64,000 bases of DNA from Pseudolabrys sp. (GTDB taxonomy: Bacteria; Pseudomonadota; Alphaproteobacteria; Rhizobiales; Xanthobacteraceae): the NCBI GenBank assembly GCA_026125895.1, contig JAHCKG010000003.1, positions 186,001 to 250,000 on the forward strand, given 5' to 3'. Positions 1-7,744 of the stretch are shown here, in pieces. Positions within the stretch are counted from its first letter, which is position 1. Every line of letters starts with the position of its first letter. The notes under the pieces were generated by a model. It was not told the origin of the DNA and did not search any database. It saw nothing but the letters and a program-made list of their open reading frames with translations. A program made the position numbers and the translations under genes.

Positions 1-607
1 CAAAGCCCTTGTCGAGCCGCCGCGTCGTGCCGCGGTCGAGCCAGACCGTGGTGCGCGTGAGGTTGGAGAGGAAGCGGCGGTCGTGGCTGATAATGACGAG
101 CGCGGTGCGCCGCGCCGCCAGATCCTTTTCCAGCCATTCGATGGTGGTGAGATCGAGATGGTTGGTCGGCTCGTCGAGCAGCAGAATGTCGGGGTCGGCC
201 GCCAGCGCATAGGCCAGCGACACGCGGCGGGCTTCGCCGCCGGACAGGTGCGAGGGGTCTTCCTCGCCGGTCATACCGAGCTCTTCGAGCAATTGCCGGG
301 CGATGTAGTGGTCGTCGGTCGGCTTCAGCCCGGCTTCGACGTAAGACAGCGCCGTGGCGTGCCCGCCGAAATCCGGCTCCTGCGTCAGGTAGCGCACCAG
401 CGCGCCCGGCTGCACGAACACCGTGCCGGCATCGGGTTCGACCTGACCGGCGGCAATCTTGAGCAACGTCGATTTGCCGGAGCCATTGCGGCCGACCAGC
501 GACACGCGCTCGCCGGTCGAGACCGACAGGTCGGCGCCCGCCAGCAGCGGCGTGCCGCCGAAGGTCAGCTTGATACCGGTGAGTTGCAACAGGGGAGGGG
601 GCGCCAT
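1..607 (-). CDS. ABC-F family ATP-binding protein, partial (C-terminal part outside window)
   Basis: Read on the minus strand from ATG at 607 and still open at base 1, so only the N-terminal ~202 residues are present. The first ABC domain is complete: Walker A GRNGSGKST at about residues 38-46, signature LSGGEARR, Walker B followed by DEPTNHLDL, and the H-loop ISHDRRFL. DEPTNHLD and the absence of membrane segments are typical of ABC-F proteins (Uup/EttA-like), which act on the ribosome or in DNA transactions and not in transport. Which ABC-F subgroup it belongs to cannot be told without the linker and second domain. An unrelated truncated gene lies upstream on the same strand. Confidence 0.9.
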   Translation of the reverse strand, partial: MAPPPLLQLTGIKLTFGGTPLLAGADLSVSTGERVSLVGRNGSGKSTLLKIAAGQVEPDAGTVFVQPGALVRYLTQEPDFGGHATALSYVEAGLKPTDDHYIARQLLEELGMTGEEDPSHLSGGEARRVSLAYALAADPDILLLDEPTNHLDLTTIEWLEKDLAARRTALVIISHDRRFLSNLTRTTVWLDRGTTRRLDKGF

Positions 608-660
608 AGGCCTTCGCCTACAGGCGGAACGCGCCGAGGTCAAAGCAAAGTCGCGGGGCC

Positions 661-1263
661 TTACAGAGCGCTGCCCATGGCATCGAGCCGGCGGAAGCCG
701 TCGCGCAACGTCCGGTCGGCGAGGTCCCGCAAGGCGGCGGGGGCGGCCTCCTGCTTGGCCGCGATGTCGCTGCTGAAAGTCAAAGTCGGCGTCTTGGCAT
801 CGACGCGGGCGGCGGCGCGCATGGGCTCACGTTCCGCTTCACCCGGCTCGATGCCGAAATGCGGCAGGATGCGCGTTTCGACGGCCCGCGGCAGGTCGCG
901 GTAATTGATCGCCACGCCTCGGGGTGAGGCCAGTGCATCGGCCGCCGCGCCGCAGATCTTGGCCAGGACGCGCGCCGTGTAATCGAGATCGGCTTCGTCC
1001 GCGTTGGCCTGAAGACCGTAGAGCGAAGGCGGCACGATCTGCCGCAACATCTGCGTTCCGGGTTGGCGGGCATGCGACACCAGGACCTCGACAGGATCGC
1101 GGTAGAGAAAGACCCACGGCACGTCGGGGAACGCGCGCATGAACAGCGGCAGCATCATCGCGTGCCAGCTATCGAGCTTGATAAACAAGCGCTGTTCGAC
1201 GCCGCTGCGCGGCCGGCCGCGATGGCTCCGCCAGCCGGCGACGACATGTCCCGTTGCGAGCAT
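661..1263 (-). pseudogene. 5'-truncated sulfotransferase-family protein
   Basis: The 200-residue frame contains the central and C-terminal part of a sulfotransferase-like fold: IKLDSWHAMMLPL, then RAFPDVPWVFLYRDPVEV, a typical strand with the 3'-phosphate-binding RDP motif. The N-terminal P-loop for PAPS (normally about 100-130 residues earlier) is missing. Upstream the frame closes with TGA at 1285-1287, and only 65 bases separate the gene from the tusA-like stop, so the missing part is not nearby. I infer a gene remnant; a short functional protein with another role is possible. The family assignment rests on motif recognition. Confidence 0.6.
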
Positions 1264-1328
1264 CGATGATAGGATACAACCTCTTCAACCGGAAGACGAT
1301 TTGCGCGCCGCCCTGCCGCGCCGGAGGG

Positions 1329-1553
1329 CTATTTCTTGCGGATGCGGAAGGTCAAAAGCTCCGGGGTGAGGTCTTTGCCTTCCAGGATGTCGCCGCTCTC
1401 CCGGACCGCGTGGGGGATATCGATCGCTGCCATCGGGTCGGTGCATTCGGCGACGATCAGATCGCCCGGCGCCAGCGCCGTCAGCGCCTTCTTCACCAGC
1501 AGCGTCGGCAGCGGGCATTTGAGGCCGCGCATGTCCATGGTCTTCTCGGTCAA
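1329..1553 (-). CDS. TusA-family sulfur-carrier protein
   Basis: A 74-residue protein with the TusA signature CPLP at about residues 13-16 (active Cys13) in the context MRGLKCPLP, plus the usual C-terminal strand. TusA-like proteins pass persulfide sulfur for tRNA thiolation, molybdenum-cofactor formation or sulfur oxidation. The start is taken as TTG 1553 because AGGAGC at 1561-1566 sits 7 bases upstream; ATG 1538 is a shorter alternative. It is divergent from the molybdenum-cofactor genes 75 bases away, which fits a role in sulfur delivery to the cofactor, though this is inference from position. Confidence 0.85.
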   Translation of the reverse strand: MTEKTMDMRGLKCPLPTLLVKKALTALAPGDLIVAECTDPMAAIDIPHAVRESGDILEGKDLTPELLTFRIRKK

Positions 1554-1628
1554 AGCCAAAGCTCCTGTCCGTGGCGGTGCTGCGCTAGACTGACAACCCA
1601 TCAGGCGTGAGGCGGTCAAGAGCGGATT

Positions 1629-2753
1629 ATGGCGGCGGCGTCCGAGACCATACAGATGATATCGCGGCTCACGCCGCTGTCCGACGTCATCGCCACGGTC
1701 GATCTGCGGGTCAAGACGGTGACCCCGCGAACCCTGGAGGTCGCGGCGGCGGCCGGCCGCGCGCTCGCCATCGATGCCATGGCGCCGCCGCGGCCGACGG
1801 CGGCGTTGGCGTTGATCGATGGCTGGGCGCTCGCCGCCGACGCCACGCTCGGCGCCGCGGCCCGCAATCCGCGGCCGCTGTTTCATCCGCCGCAACGCAT
1901 CGAGGCCGGACAGCCTTTGCCGCCGGATGCCGACGCCGTTGCGCCGTTTCACGCGGTGCGCTCCGCCAACGGACTGGCGGAAGTGATTGCCATCATCAAT
2001 CCTGGCGAAGGTGTGCTGCCGGCCGGTGGCGACAGTGATCCGCAGATCCCGCTGCGCCGCGCCGGCGATCGCATGCGCATGACCGATCTCGCTGCTTTCG
2101 CCGCCATCGGCCTGTCACGGGTCACGGTGCGGGAGCCGCGCATTCGCGTACTGCCGCTGCGTGGCTCCAGCTTCATTGTCGCGGCGGCTCGGCTGCTCGC
2201 TCATGACATCGAGCGTCGCGGCGGCGCCGCCAAGCTCGACGACACAGGCCGCGATCTCGCCACCGTGCTGGCGTCGGAATCGGCGGACGCCATCGTCGTC
2301 ATCGGCGGCACCGGCTCGGGCCGCAACGACACCTGCGTCCACACGATGGCGCGCGAATGCGAACTCGCCGTGCATGGCATCGCCCTCGCGCCCGGCGAAA
2401 CCGCGGCGCTTGGCTTTGCCGGACCGCGACCGCTTCTGTTGCTGCCGGGACGCCTCGATGCCGCGCTGGCGGTGTGGCTGACCGTCGGCCGCCGCATCCA
2501 GGACCGGCTCGCCGGCATTCCCGGCGGCGAGCGGCAATTGTCGGAGCCGCTCACCTTGTCGCGCAAACTGACGTCCACGGTCGGGCTTGCCGAGATCGTC
2601 CCGGTGCGCCGCATTCAGGATGCCGTCGAGCCGCTGGCGGCGAAATATCTGCCGCTGTCGGCGCTGACGCGGTCGGACGGCTGGATTCTGGTGCCGGCGG
2701 AAAGCGATGGTTACGCGGAAGGCGACGTCGTGCAGGTGCGGCCGTGGCCTTGA
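1629..2753 (+). CDS. MoeA-like molybdopterin-binding protein, divergent paralogue
   Basis: 374 residues with MoeA order but altered motifs. The MoeA DGYA motif is IDGWAL (about residue 63), the molybdopterin-loop SGG is GGTGSGRNDT (about 226), and the LPGNP motif is LPGRLDAAL (about 278). A C-terminal domain ending GDVVQV resembles MoeA domain IV. MoeA inserts molybdate into adenylylated molybdopterin in the cytoplasm. A canonical MoeA is encoded two genes downstream, so this copy may be specialised, for example for the molybdenum hydroxylases near 56-63 kb. It is probably co-transcribed with the next gene (31-base gap). Confidence 0.75.
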   Translation: MAAASETIQMISRLTPLSDVIATVDLRVKTVTPRTLEVAAAAGRALAIDAMAPPRPTAALALIDGWALAADATLGAAARNPRPLFHPPQRIEAGQPLPPDADAVAPFHAVRSANGLAEVIAIINPGEGVLPAGGDSDPQIPLRRAGDRMRMTDLAAFAAIGLSRVTVREPRIRVLPLRGSSFIVAAARLLAHDIERRGGAAKLDDTGRDLATVLASESADAIVVIGGTGSGRNDTCVHTMARECELAVHGIALAPGETAALGFAGPRPLLLLPGRLDAALAVWLTVGRRIQDRLAGIPGGERQLSEPLTLSRKLTSTVGLAEIVPVRRIQDAVEPLAAKYLPLSALTRSDGWILVPAESDGYAEGDVVQVRPWP

Positions 2754-2784
2754 ACGCCGGCGCGCGGATAGGCACATTTCGCCG

Positions 2785-3519
2785 ATGATCAGCCGGGGAC
2801 TTCAGGAAGCTATCCGCGCCGCTGGCGGCGTCACCGAACTGGCGCGCCGCATCGGCATCTCGCAGCCGTCGGTGTCGAACTGGACGCGCGTGCCGGCCGA
2901 TCGCGTCGCCGCCGTCGAGGCGGCGACCGGCATCGATCGCGCCGTGTTGCGGCCGGATCTCTATGGCGCGCCGGGCGAGGCGGCGAAGCCGGCGATGCGC
3001 ATCGTCGGCCTCGCGGGCTGGAGCGGCTCCGGCAAGACGACCTTGATCACCCGGCTCGTGCCGGTGCTAAAAGCGCGGGGCCTGAGCATTTCGACGCTCA
3101 AGCATGCGCATCACGGTTTCGACCTCGACCGTCCCGGCAAGGACAGTTTCCGGCATCGCGAGGCGGGCGCTACCGAAGTGATCGTGTCGTCGGCGAGCCG
3201 CTGGGCGATCCTGCACGAGCTGCGCGACGAGGAAGAATGGAATCTGCTCGACCTGGTGGCGAAGATGTCGCCGGTCGATCTGGTGCTGGTCGAAGGCTTC
3301 AAGCGCGACCCGTTTCCGAAAATCGAGGTTCATCGCGCCGGCAACGGCAAGCCGCTGATCCATCCCGACGACCCGTATATCGTCGCGATTGCCGCTGATA
3401 TCGCCGTGCCGCAGGCCACGGTGCCGGTCGTCGATCTCAACGATGTCGGCGCGATCGCCGAACTGCTGCTCGCGCACGCCGCGGACCTGCGCGACGTGGC
3501 GCGGGCCATGGCCGGTTAG
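2785..3519 (+). CDS. mobB: HTH (YdaS/Cro-like) domain fused to MobB
   Basis: 244 residues in two parts. Residues 1-60 form a Cro/YdaS-like helix-turn-helix: GGVTELARRIGISQPSVSNW, followed by the RVAAVEAATGI and LRPDLY segments usual in small YdaS-type DNA-binding proteins. Residues 71-244 are MobB: Walker A GWSGSGKTT (78-86), then KHAHHGFDLDRPGKDS and VDLVLVEGFK. MobB is a GTP-binding adaptor that helps MobA attach GMP or CMP to molybdopterin; usual length is about 170, so the N-terminal domain is extra. The start ATG 2785 includes the whole HTH. moeA follows after 6 bases. Confidence 0.88.
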   Translation: MISRGLQEAIRAAGGVTELARRIGISQPSVSNWTRVPADRVAAVEAATGIDRAVLRPDLYGAPGEAAKPAMRIVGLAGWSGSGKTTLITRLVPVLKARGLSISTLKHAHHGFDLDRPGKDSFRHREAGATEVIVSSASRWAILHELRDEEEWNLLDLVAKMSPVDLVLVEGFKRDPFPKIEVHRAGNGKPLIHPDDPYIVAIAADIAVPQATVPVVDLNDVGAIAELLLAHAADLRDVARAMAG

Positions 3520-3525
3520 CGCGCG

Positions 3526-4815
3526 ATGGCGCAATTGACCGACGATTGCTTCGCGTTCACCGGGCCGCTGCTGTCGCTGCCCGACATGGAACGCCTGATC
3601 GCGGCGCGTGTCGCGCCGGTTGTGGAGACCGAGCGGGTGGCGCTGCGCGTCGCGCGCGGCCGCGTCCTCTGCGCCGACATCGCCGCGCCATTCGATCTGC
3701 CGCCTTTCGATAACTCGGCGGTCGATGGCTACGCGGTGCGCCATGCCGATCTCGATCCGGACGGCGACACCACGCTTGCGGTCAGCGGCCGGCTCACCGC
3801 CGGAGCGCGCGCCGATGTGACGCTGGGGCCGAAGCAGGCGATCCGTATCTTCACCGGCGCGGCGATGCCGGACGGCGCCGACACCGTCTACATGCAGGAA
3901 GATGTCGCCGTCGCCGGCGAGCGCATCACGGTGCCGAAGGGCCTCGCGCCCAACGCCAACCGGCGGCGCAAGGGCGAAGACGTGCCGTCAGGCCGCATCG
4001 TGCTGCCCGCCGGTACGGTGCTGGAAGCGCGGCATATCGCGCTGCTCGCCGCGCTCGGCATCATCGACGTCGAGGTGCGGCGGCGGCTGAAGGTGGCGAT
4101 CTTCTCGACAGGCGACGAAGTGATCGAGCCCGGCACGCAGCGCGCCGGCGCGGCGATCTTCGATTCCAACCGCTATCTGCTGTCGGCGCTGTTCGAGCAG
4201 CTCGGCGCGGTCGTCACTGATCTCGGCATTCTCGCCGACGATCCGGCCGAGCTGTCGCGTGCGCTGGCAAAAGCCGCAGCGTGGCACGATCTCGTCGTCA
4301 CTTCGGGCGGCGTCTCGGAGGGCGAGGCCGATCACGTCCGCGGCGCGGTGGAGAAGATCGGCAGCCTGGTGTTCTGGCGCGTTGCCATCAAGCCGGGCCG
4401 GCCGGTGGCGATGGGCGTGATCCGCGCCGCGCCGCGCAAAGATTACGCGGCGCACGCCGGCGCCGCCTTCTGCGGCCTGCCGGGTAATCCGGTCGCGGTG
4501 TTTGTCACCTTCGTGCGCGTGGTCAAACCGCTGCTGCTGCGCCTCTCGGGCGCGCGGCCGCAAGTCTTGACCCCATTGCCGGTGCGCACGGCCTTCGCCT
4601 ACGAGAAGAAGCAAGGTCGCCGCGAATATGTGCGCGTCGCCTTGCGGCGCGGCGCCGACGGCGAGGTCGAAGCGGTCAAGCATCCGCGCGATGGCACCGG
4701 CATTCTCACTTCATTGACGGAGACCGACGGTTTGCTTGAATTCGGCGAAGACGTGACGTCGATTGCGCCCGGTGACCGGGCCGGCTTTCTCTCTTTCGCG
4801 GCGCTGATGGGATGA
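3526..4815 (+). CDS. moeA: Molybdopterin molybdenumtransferase MoeA
   Basis: 429 residues, close to family length. It has DNSAVDGYAV at about 62-71, the molybdopterin-binding TSGGVSEGEADHV loop, GLPGNPVAVFVTF, and a C-terminal domain IV. MoeA catalyses molybdate insertion into MPT-AMP in the cytoplasm. The gene starts 6 bases after the HTH-MobB gene and overlaps the next gene by 4 bases (ATGA), so translation is probably coupled. All expected core motifs are present. Confidence 0.95.
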   Translation: MAQLTDDCFAFTGPLLSLPDMERLIAARVAPVVETERVALRVARGRVLCADIAAPFDLPPFDNSAVDGYAVRHADLDPDGDTTLAVSGRLTAGARADVTLGPKQAIRIFTGAAMPDGADTVYMQEDVAVAGERITVPKGLAPNANRRRKGEDVPSGRIVLPAGTVLEARHIALLAALGIIDVEVRRRLKVAIFSTGDEVIEPGTQRAGAAIFDSNRYLLSALFEQLGAVVTDLGILADDPAELSRALAKAAAWHDLVVTSGGVSEGEADHVRGAVEKIGSLVFWRVAIKPGRPVAMGVIRAAPRKDYAAHAGAAFCGLPGNPVAVFVTFVRVVKPLLLRLSGARPQVLTPLPVRTAFAYEKKQGRREYVRVALRRGADGEVEAVKHPRDGTGILTSLTETDGLLEFGEDVTSIAPGDRAGFLSFAALMG

Positions 4816-5762
4816 AGGTTTCGCCGCCGGATCATCCCTTCGCCAGTGCGCGCCGGATCGGCGGGCGCTTCGTCAACAAGAGCGGCCGGGCTGTGACGCG
4901 CCGCGATGTCTGGCGCCTGTTGCGCACGCACGAGGCGACGCCGTGGCCGGAGCACATTCCCGGCACGCAGGCCGACAAGCCGGTGCAGCGCGTGACGGAG
5001 GGCATGCGCGTCACGCCGATGGGCCACGCCACGGTGCTGCTGCAGGTCGCCGGGCTCAACATCATCACCGATCCGATGTGGTCGGACCGCGCCGGACCGA
5101 CGTCGTGGCTCGGCGCCAAGCGGCGCTGTCCGCCGCCGCTGGCGCTCGACGACCTGCCGCCGATCGATGTCGTGCTGCTCAGTCACTGTCATTACGATCA
5201 TCTCGACCGCGCCACCCTCAAGCATCTTGAGCAGCGCGACCGGCCGCGGCTGGTGACCGGCCTTCATGTCGGCGCCATCACACCGTGCCGGAATGTTCGC
5301 GAACTCGACTGGTGGCACAGCGAAACGCTGGGCGATGGCGTTACCGCGACTTATGTGCCGGCCGAGCACGGTTCGGCGCGCGGGCCGTTCGACCAGAACA
5401 AGAGCCTGTGGGGCGGCTTTGTCGTGCAGGCGCCGGCGGGCACGATCTATTTCGCCGGGGACACCGCGTTCGGCGGGCACTTCGCCGCCATCCGCGAACG
5501 CTTCGGCGCGCCGGACCTCTCGCTATTGCCGATCGGCGCCTATCTGCCGCGCTGGTTCATGGCCATCGTGCACATGGATCCGCATCAGGCGGTGGAAGCC
5601 GCGACGATTCTCGGTTCGCGCGTGACGGTCCCGATTCATTATGGCGTGTTTCATCTCGCCGATGACGGCTATCACGAACCGCTGCGCACGTTGGAAGCGG
5701 CGCTCGCCGGCCGCGATCTCGATGTGCGCGTGCCGGAGTTCGGCACGGCGGTGCATGTTTAG
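4812..5762 (+). CDS. MBL-fold metallohydrolase (UlaG / NAPE-PLD-like)
   Basis: 316 residues of the metallo-beta-lactamase fold. The metal-binding motif SHCHYDHLD lies at about 124-132 (His125, His127, Asp129, His130). Further ligands are in AEHGSARG, FAGDTAFG and PIHYGVF. The pattern GHATVLLQV...ITDPMWSDRAGP and the PxHYGxFxL ending resemble the N-acyl-phosphatidylethanolamine phospholipase D-like subgroup. Substrate is not known. It starts inside the end of moeA and is thus in the cofactor operon, but a role there is not established. Confidence 0.85.
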   Translation: MKVSPPDHPFASARRIGGRFVNKSGRAVTRRDVWRLLRTHEATPWPEHIPGTQADKPVQRVTEGMRVTPMGHATVLLQVAGLNIITDPMWSDRAGPTSWLGAKRRCPPPLALDDLPPIDVVLLSHCHYDHLDRATLKHLEQRDRPRLVTGLHVGAITPCRNVRELDWWHSETLGDGVTATYVPAEHGSARGPFDQNKSLWGGFVVQAPAGTIYFAGDTAFGGHFAAIRERFGAPDLSLLPIGAYLPRWFMAIVHMDPHQAVEAATILGSRVTVPIHYGVFHLADDGYHEPLRTLEAALAGRDLDVRVPEFGTAVHV

Positions 5763-5772
5763 ATGTTGATCT

Positions 5773-6411
5773 CTAGATCATCCGCTCGGCGGCGATGGCC
5801 TGCGCCCTGGCGACGTCGTCCGGCGTATTGACGTTGAGGAACGGATCGAACGGCTGGTCCGGCCAGTCGGCGATCGCGACGCGGTGGCGCGCGGTGTAGA
5901 ACTCGACGCCGCGCACGCCTTCTTCGACGATCGCCTTGCGCAGATCGGCGCGCAGCGCCAGCGGCCACAGGCCGACTACCGGATGCCGCCACTCGCCGGA
6001 GCGCGCGCAGGCGAGCGGCACGCCGGCGCCCATCTTGCGGCGCGCTTCGTGCAGGCGTTCGACGAGGTCGTCGGGCAGGAACGGGCAGTCGCCCGGCACG
6101 CTCAGCAGCCACTCGACGCCGTTGTCCTGCGCCGCGAGCCAGTCCAGCCCGGCGAGAATGCCGGCGAGGGGACCGGGGAAATCCGGCAGGCTGTCCGGCA
6201 CCACGGCGCAGCCGGTGTCGGCGAAGCGGGCCGGGTCACCATTGGCATTGATGACGATATCGACGCACTGGCCGGACAAGGTCGCCAGCACCCGGTCGAT
6301 GATGGTCGACCGGCCGATTGTCAGCAGGGTCTTGTCGCCGCCGCCCATGCGGCGTGCGAGCCCGCCGGCGAGCACCAGGCCGTAGGTCGGGGGGTGGGGA
6401 AAGTCACTCAT
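5773..6411 (-). CDS. mobA: Molybdenum cofactor guanylyltransferase MobA
   Basis: 212 residues. The nucleotidyltransferase signature LAGGLARRMGGGDK is at about 14-27, followed by the Mg-binding region SVPGDCPFLPDDL near 103. MobA transfers GMP from GTP to molybdopterin to make the MGD cofactor of DMSO-reductase-type enzymes. It converges on the MBL gene with a 10-base gap and so is not in the same transcript as mobB and moeA. Confidence 0.93.
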   Translation of the reverse strand: MSDFPHPPTYGLVLAGGLARRMGGGDKTLLTIGRSTIIDRVLATLSGQCVDIVINANGDPARFADTGCAVVPDSLPDFPGPLAGILAGLDWLAAQDNGVEWLLSVPGDCPFLPDDLVERLHEARRKMGAGVPLACARSGEWRHPVVGLWPLALRADLRKAIVEEGVRGVEFYTARHRVAIADWPDQPFDPFLNVNTPDDVARAQAIAAERMI

Positions 6412-6638
6412 GGAGGCCGTCTATACTCCCTGGCGCGGCCGCGGTGGCAATTCTCGCCAGGCCGGCCGGCCCGCCGCCTTTTGTCGCGGCAAACCATTGC
6501 AATCACAACAGGAATATGCAGGTTAGCGGCGCCGGCCTTCTTGTCTTCGTGCTTGCAAAGTGTCGCGGCGGCTGTCAGGAACCGGCCCGCCGAGGCGTGC
6601 TTGACGAGGGCGATCAGTCCCGTCACGAGGGTTCGGAT

Positions 6639-6668
6639 GGAGAGGTGGCCGAGTGGCTGAAGGCGCAC
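6639..6668 (+). repeat. Partial duplicate of the tRNA-Ser 5' half
   Basis: Thirty bases are identical to the first 30 bases of the tRNA-Ser gene at 6728 (acceptor 5' strand, D-arm and the start of the anticodon stem). The sequence then diverges, with no anticodon loop or 3' half. Immediately upstream, 6626-6635 (cgagggttcg) matches the T-arm of the same tRNA. Together they look like debris of an extra tRNA-Ser copy. Confidence 0.85.
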
Positions 6669-6727
6669 CAGCGCGCTTCGCGCGCGTCTTTACGAAAGGT
6701 GCGTGCGCCTTTAGGTGATGCGAGTTT

Positions 6728-6817
6728 GGAGAGGTGGCCGAGTGGCTGAAGGCGCACGCTTGGAAAGCGTGTATACGGGAAACCGTATCGAGGGTTCGAA
6801 TCCCTCTCTCTCCGCCA
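6728..6817 (+). tRNA. tRNA-Ser(GGA)
   Basis: A 90-base class II tRNA with CCA encoded. Acceptor GGAGAGG pairs with TCTCTCC before discriminator G6814; the anticodon loop reads CTTGGAAAG (anticodon GGA). The variable arm TATACGGGAAACCGTAT is long, as expected for serine. The T-arm is GAGGGTTCGAATCCCTC. A partial copy lies 89 bases upstream, and an IclR gene ends 20 bases downstream on the other strand. Confidence 0.97.
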
Positions 6818-6836
6818 CGCTTCCGGACTATCAGCC

Positions 6837-7616
6837 TCATCGCAACGCTTTCACGCTTGTTGCAATGTTGCGGCCGAGCGCTGCCACCAGCGGCACGTAG
6901 CGCGCGGCAATCTCTTCCGGCCGCACCGCCGACTTGAAATATGACATACCCGCCGTCGCCAGCACCTTGTTATCAACGACGATGGGTACGGCGATGGTGC
7001 CCGACGAGCGCGGCTCGACCAGCGGATCGCGTTCGGCGTGCCCCTGGCGCCGGATAGCCGACAACATCGCCAGCGTGCGCGCGCGGTCGCGCGCCGCCGC
7101 GTCTTCGGGTTCGGGCGATCGCGCCAGCATGTCGAGCAGGTGTTGGCGCTCGCGGGGTGGGCAGAATGAGATGTAGGCTCGTCCTAGTGCGCGGCCGAGC
7201 AGGCTGAGCCGCGAGTTCACGGTCGCCTGCTGGAACGGCGACACCGGGCTGTCCGGGATGGTGCTGAAGCGGATCGCCACCGACAGCCCGTCGCGCACGG
7301 CAATCGCCACCGGCCACTGATGCTGCCGCGTGAAGGCGATGGCCCAGGGCCGCGCCGCCTCGACCACCAGCGGATCGCCGCGGAAGCCCATGCTGAGCGA
7401 TTTCACGCGGGAGGTGATGGCATAGCCGCCCTGCCGGCGGTCGTTGGCGACGTAGCCCAATGCGCCGAGCGACTTGAGCAGCCGCACCAGCGTCGATTTC
7501 GGCAGCGCCGTCGCCTGGTGCAGCGTGTCGAGCGAGGCGACGCGGTGGCGGTTCAGCTCCTCCAGCAGGCGCAAGGTACGCGCCGCGGCCTCAACAGTGT
7601 CCGTCCTGAGCGGCAT
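6837..7616 (-). CDS. IclR-family transcriptional regulator
   Basis: 259 residues from ATG 7616 (GTG 7631 would add five). An N-terminal winged HTH is at about 1-75, with LPKSTLVRLLKSLGALGYV as recognition helix and wing. The C-terminal IclR effector-binding domain includes LSLLGRALGRAYIS and a GTIAVPI strand. IclR proteins control catabolic and uptake genes in response to small organic acids. It is divergent from a Bug solute receptor and BKACE gene, the likely targets, with two matching inverted repeats in the shared promoter region. Confidence 0.92.
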   Translation of the reverse strand: MPLRTDTVEAAARTLRLLEELNRHRVASLDTLHQATALPKSTLVRLLKSLGALGYVANDRRQGGYAITSRVKSLSMGFRGDPLVVEAARPWAIAFTRQHQWPVAIAVRDGLSVAIRFSTIPDSPVSPFQQATVNSRLSLLGRALGRAYISFCPPRERQHLLDMLARSPEPEDAAARDRARTLAMLSAIRRQGHAERDPLVEPRSSGTIAVPIVVDNKVLATAGMSYFKSAVRPEEIAARYVPLVAALGRNIATSVKALR

Positions 7617-7624
7617 GGCCCCAA

Positions 7625-7641
7625 ATTCCACCCTGCGGAAT
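7625..7641. promoter_or_regulatory. Candidate IclR operator, copy 1
   Basis: Inverted repeat TTCC-N7-GGAA (attccaccctgcggaat), 9 bases upstream of the iclR start codon. It shares a 15-base core, TTCCRCCCTGCGGAA, with a second copy 81 bases away. Position suggests autorepression. Confidence 0.6.
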
Positions 7642-7705
7642 GCGGTCGATTACCTATGGCAAAAAGACGGGTCGGCTGCAAAGAATATGCGTAAACAAAA
7701 CTGGC

Positions 7706-7722
7706 GTTCCGCCCTGCGGAAC
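7706..7722. promoter_or_regulatory. Candidate IclR operator, copy 2
   Basis: Inverted repeat gttccgccctgcggaac, the second copy of the TTCCRCCCTGCGGAA core. It lies 23 bases before the ATG of the Bug receptor gene, between its promoter and ribosome-binding site. It is probably bound by the divergent IclR protein. Confidence 0.6.
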
Positions 7723-7744
7723 AACGAAAACCCGGGAGGAGCCG

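Noticed and set aside
1554-1952. N-terminal extension of the TusA-like protein
   Set aside because: The open frame continues upstream only as an antisense reading of the MoeA paralogue; the TTG at 1553 has a well-placed ribosome-binding site.
4815-4960. Fusion of MoeA and MBL hydrolase
   Set aside because: They overlap by only 4 bases in different frames, so these are two proteins with coupled translation.
6523-6840. Minus-strand frame of 105 codons across the tRNA-Ser gene
   Set aside because: It is an antisense reading of tRNA and its partial copy (GGERGIRTLDTVSRIHAF-type translation); such frames are common false genes.
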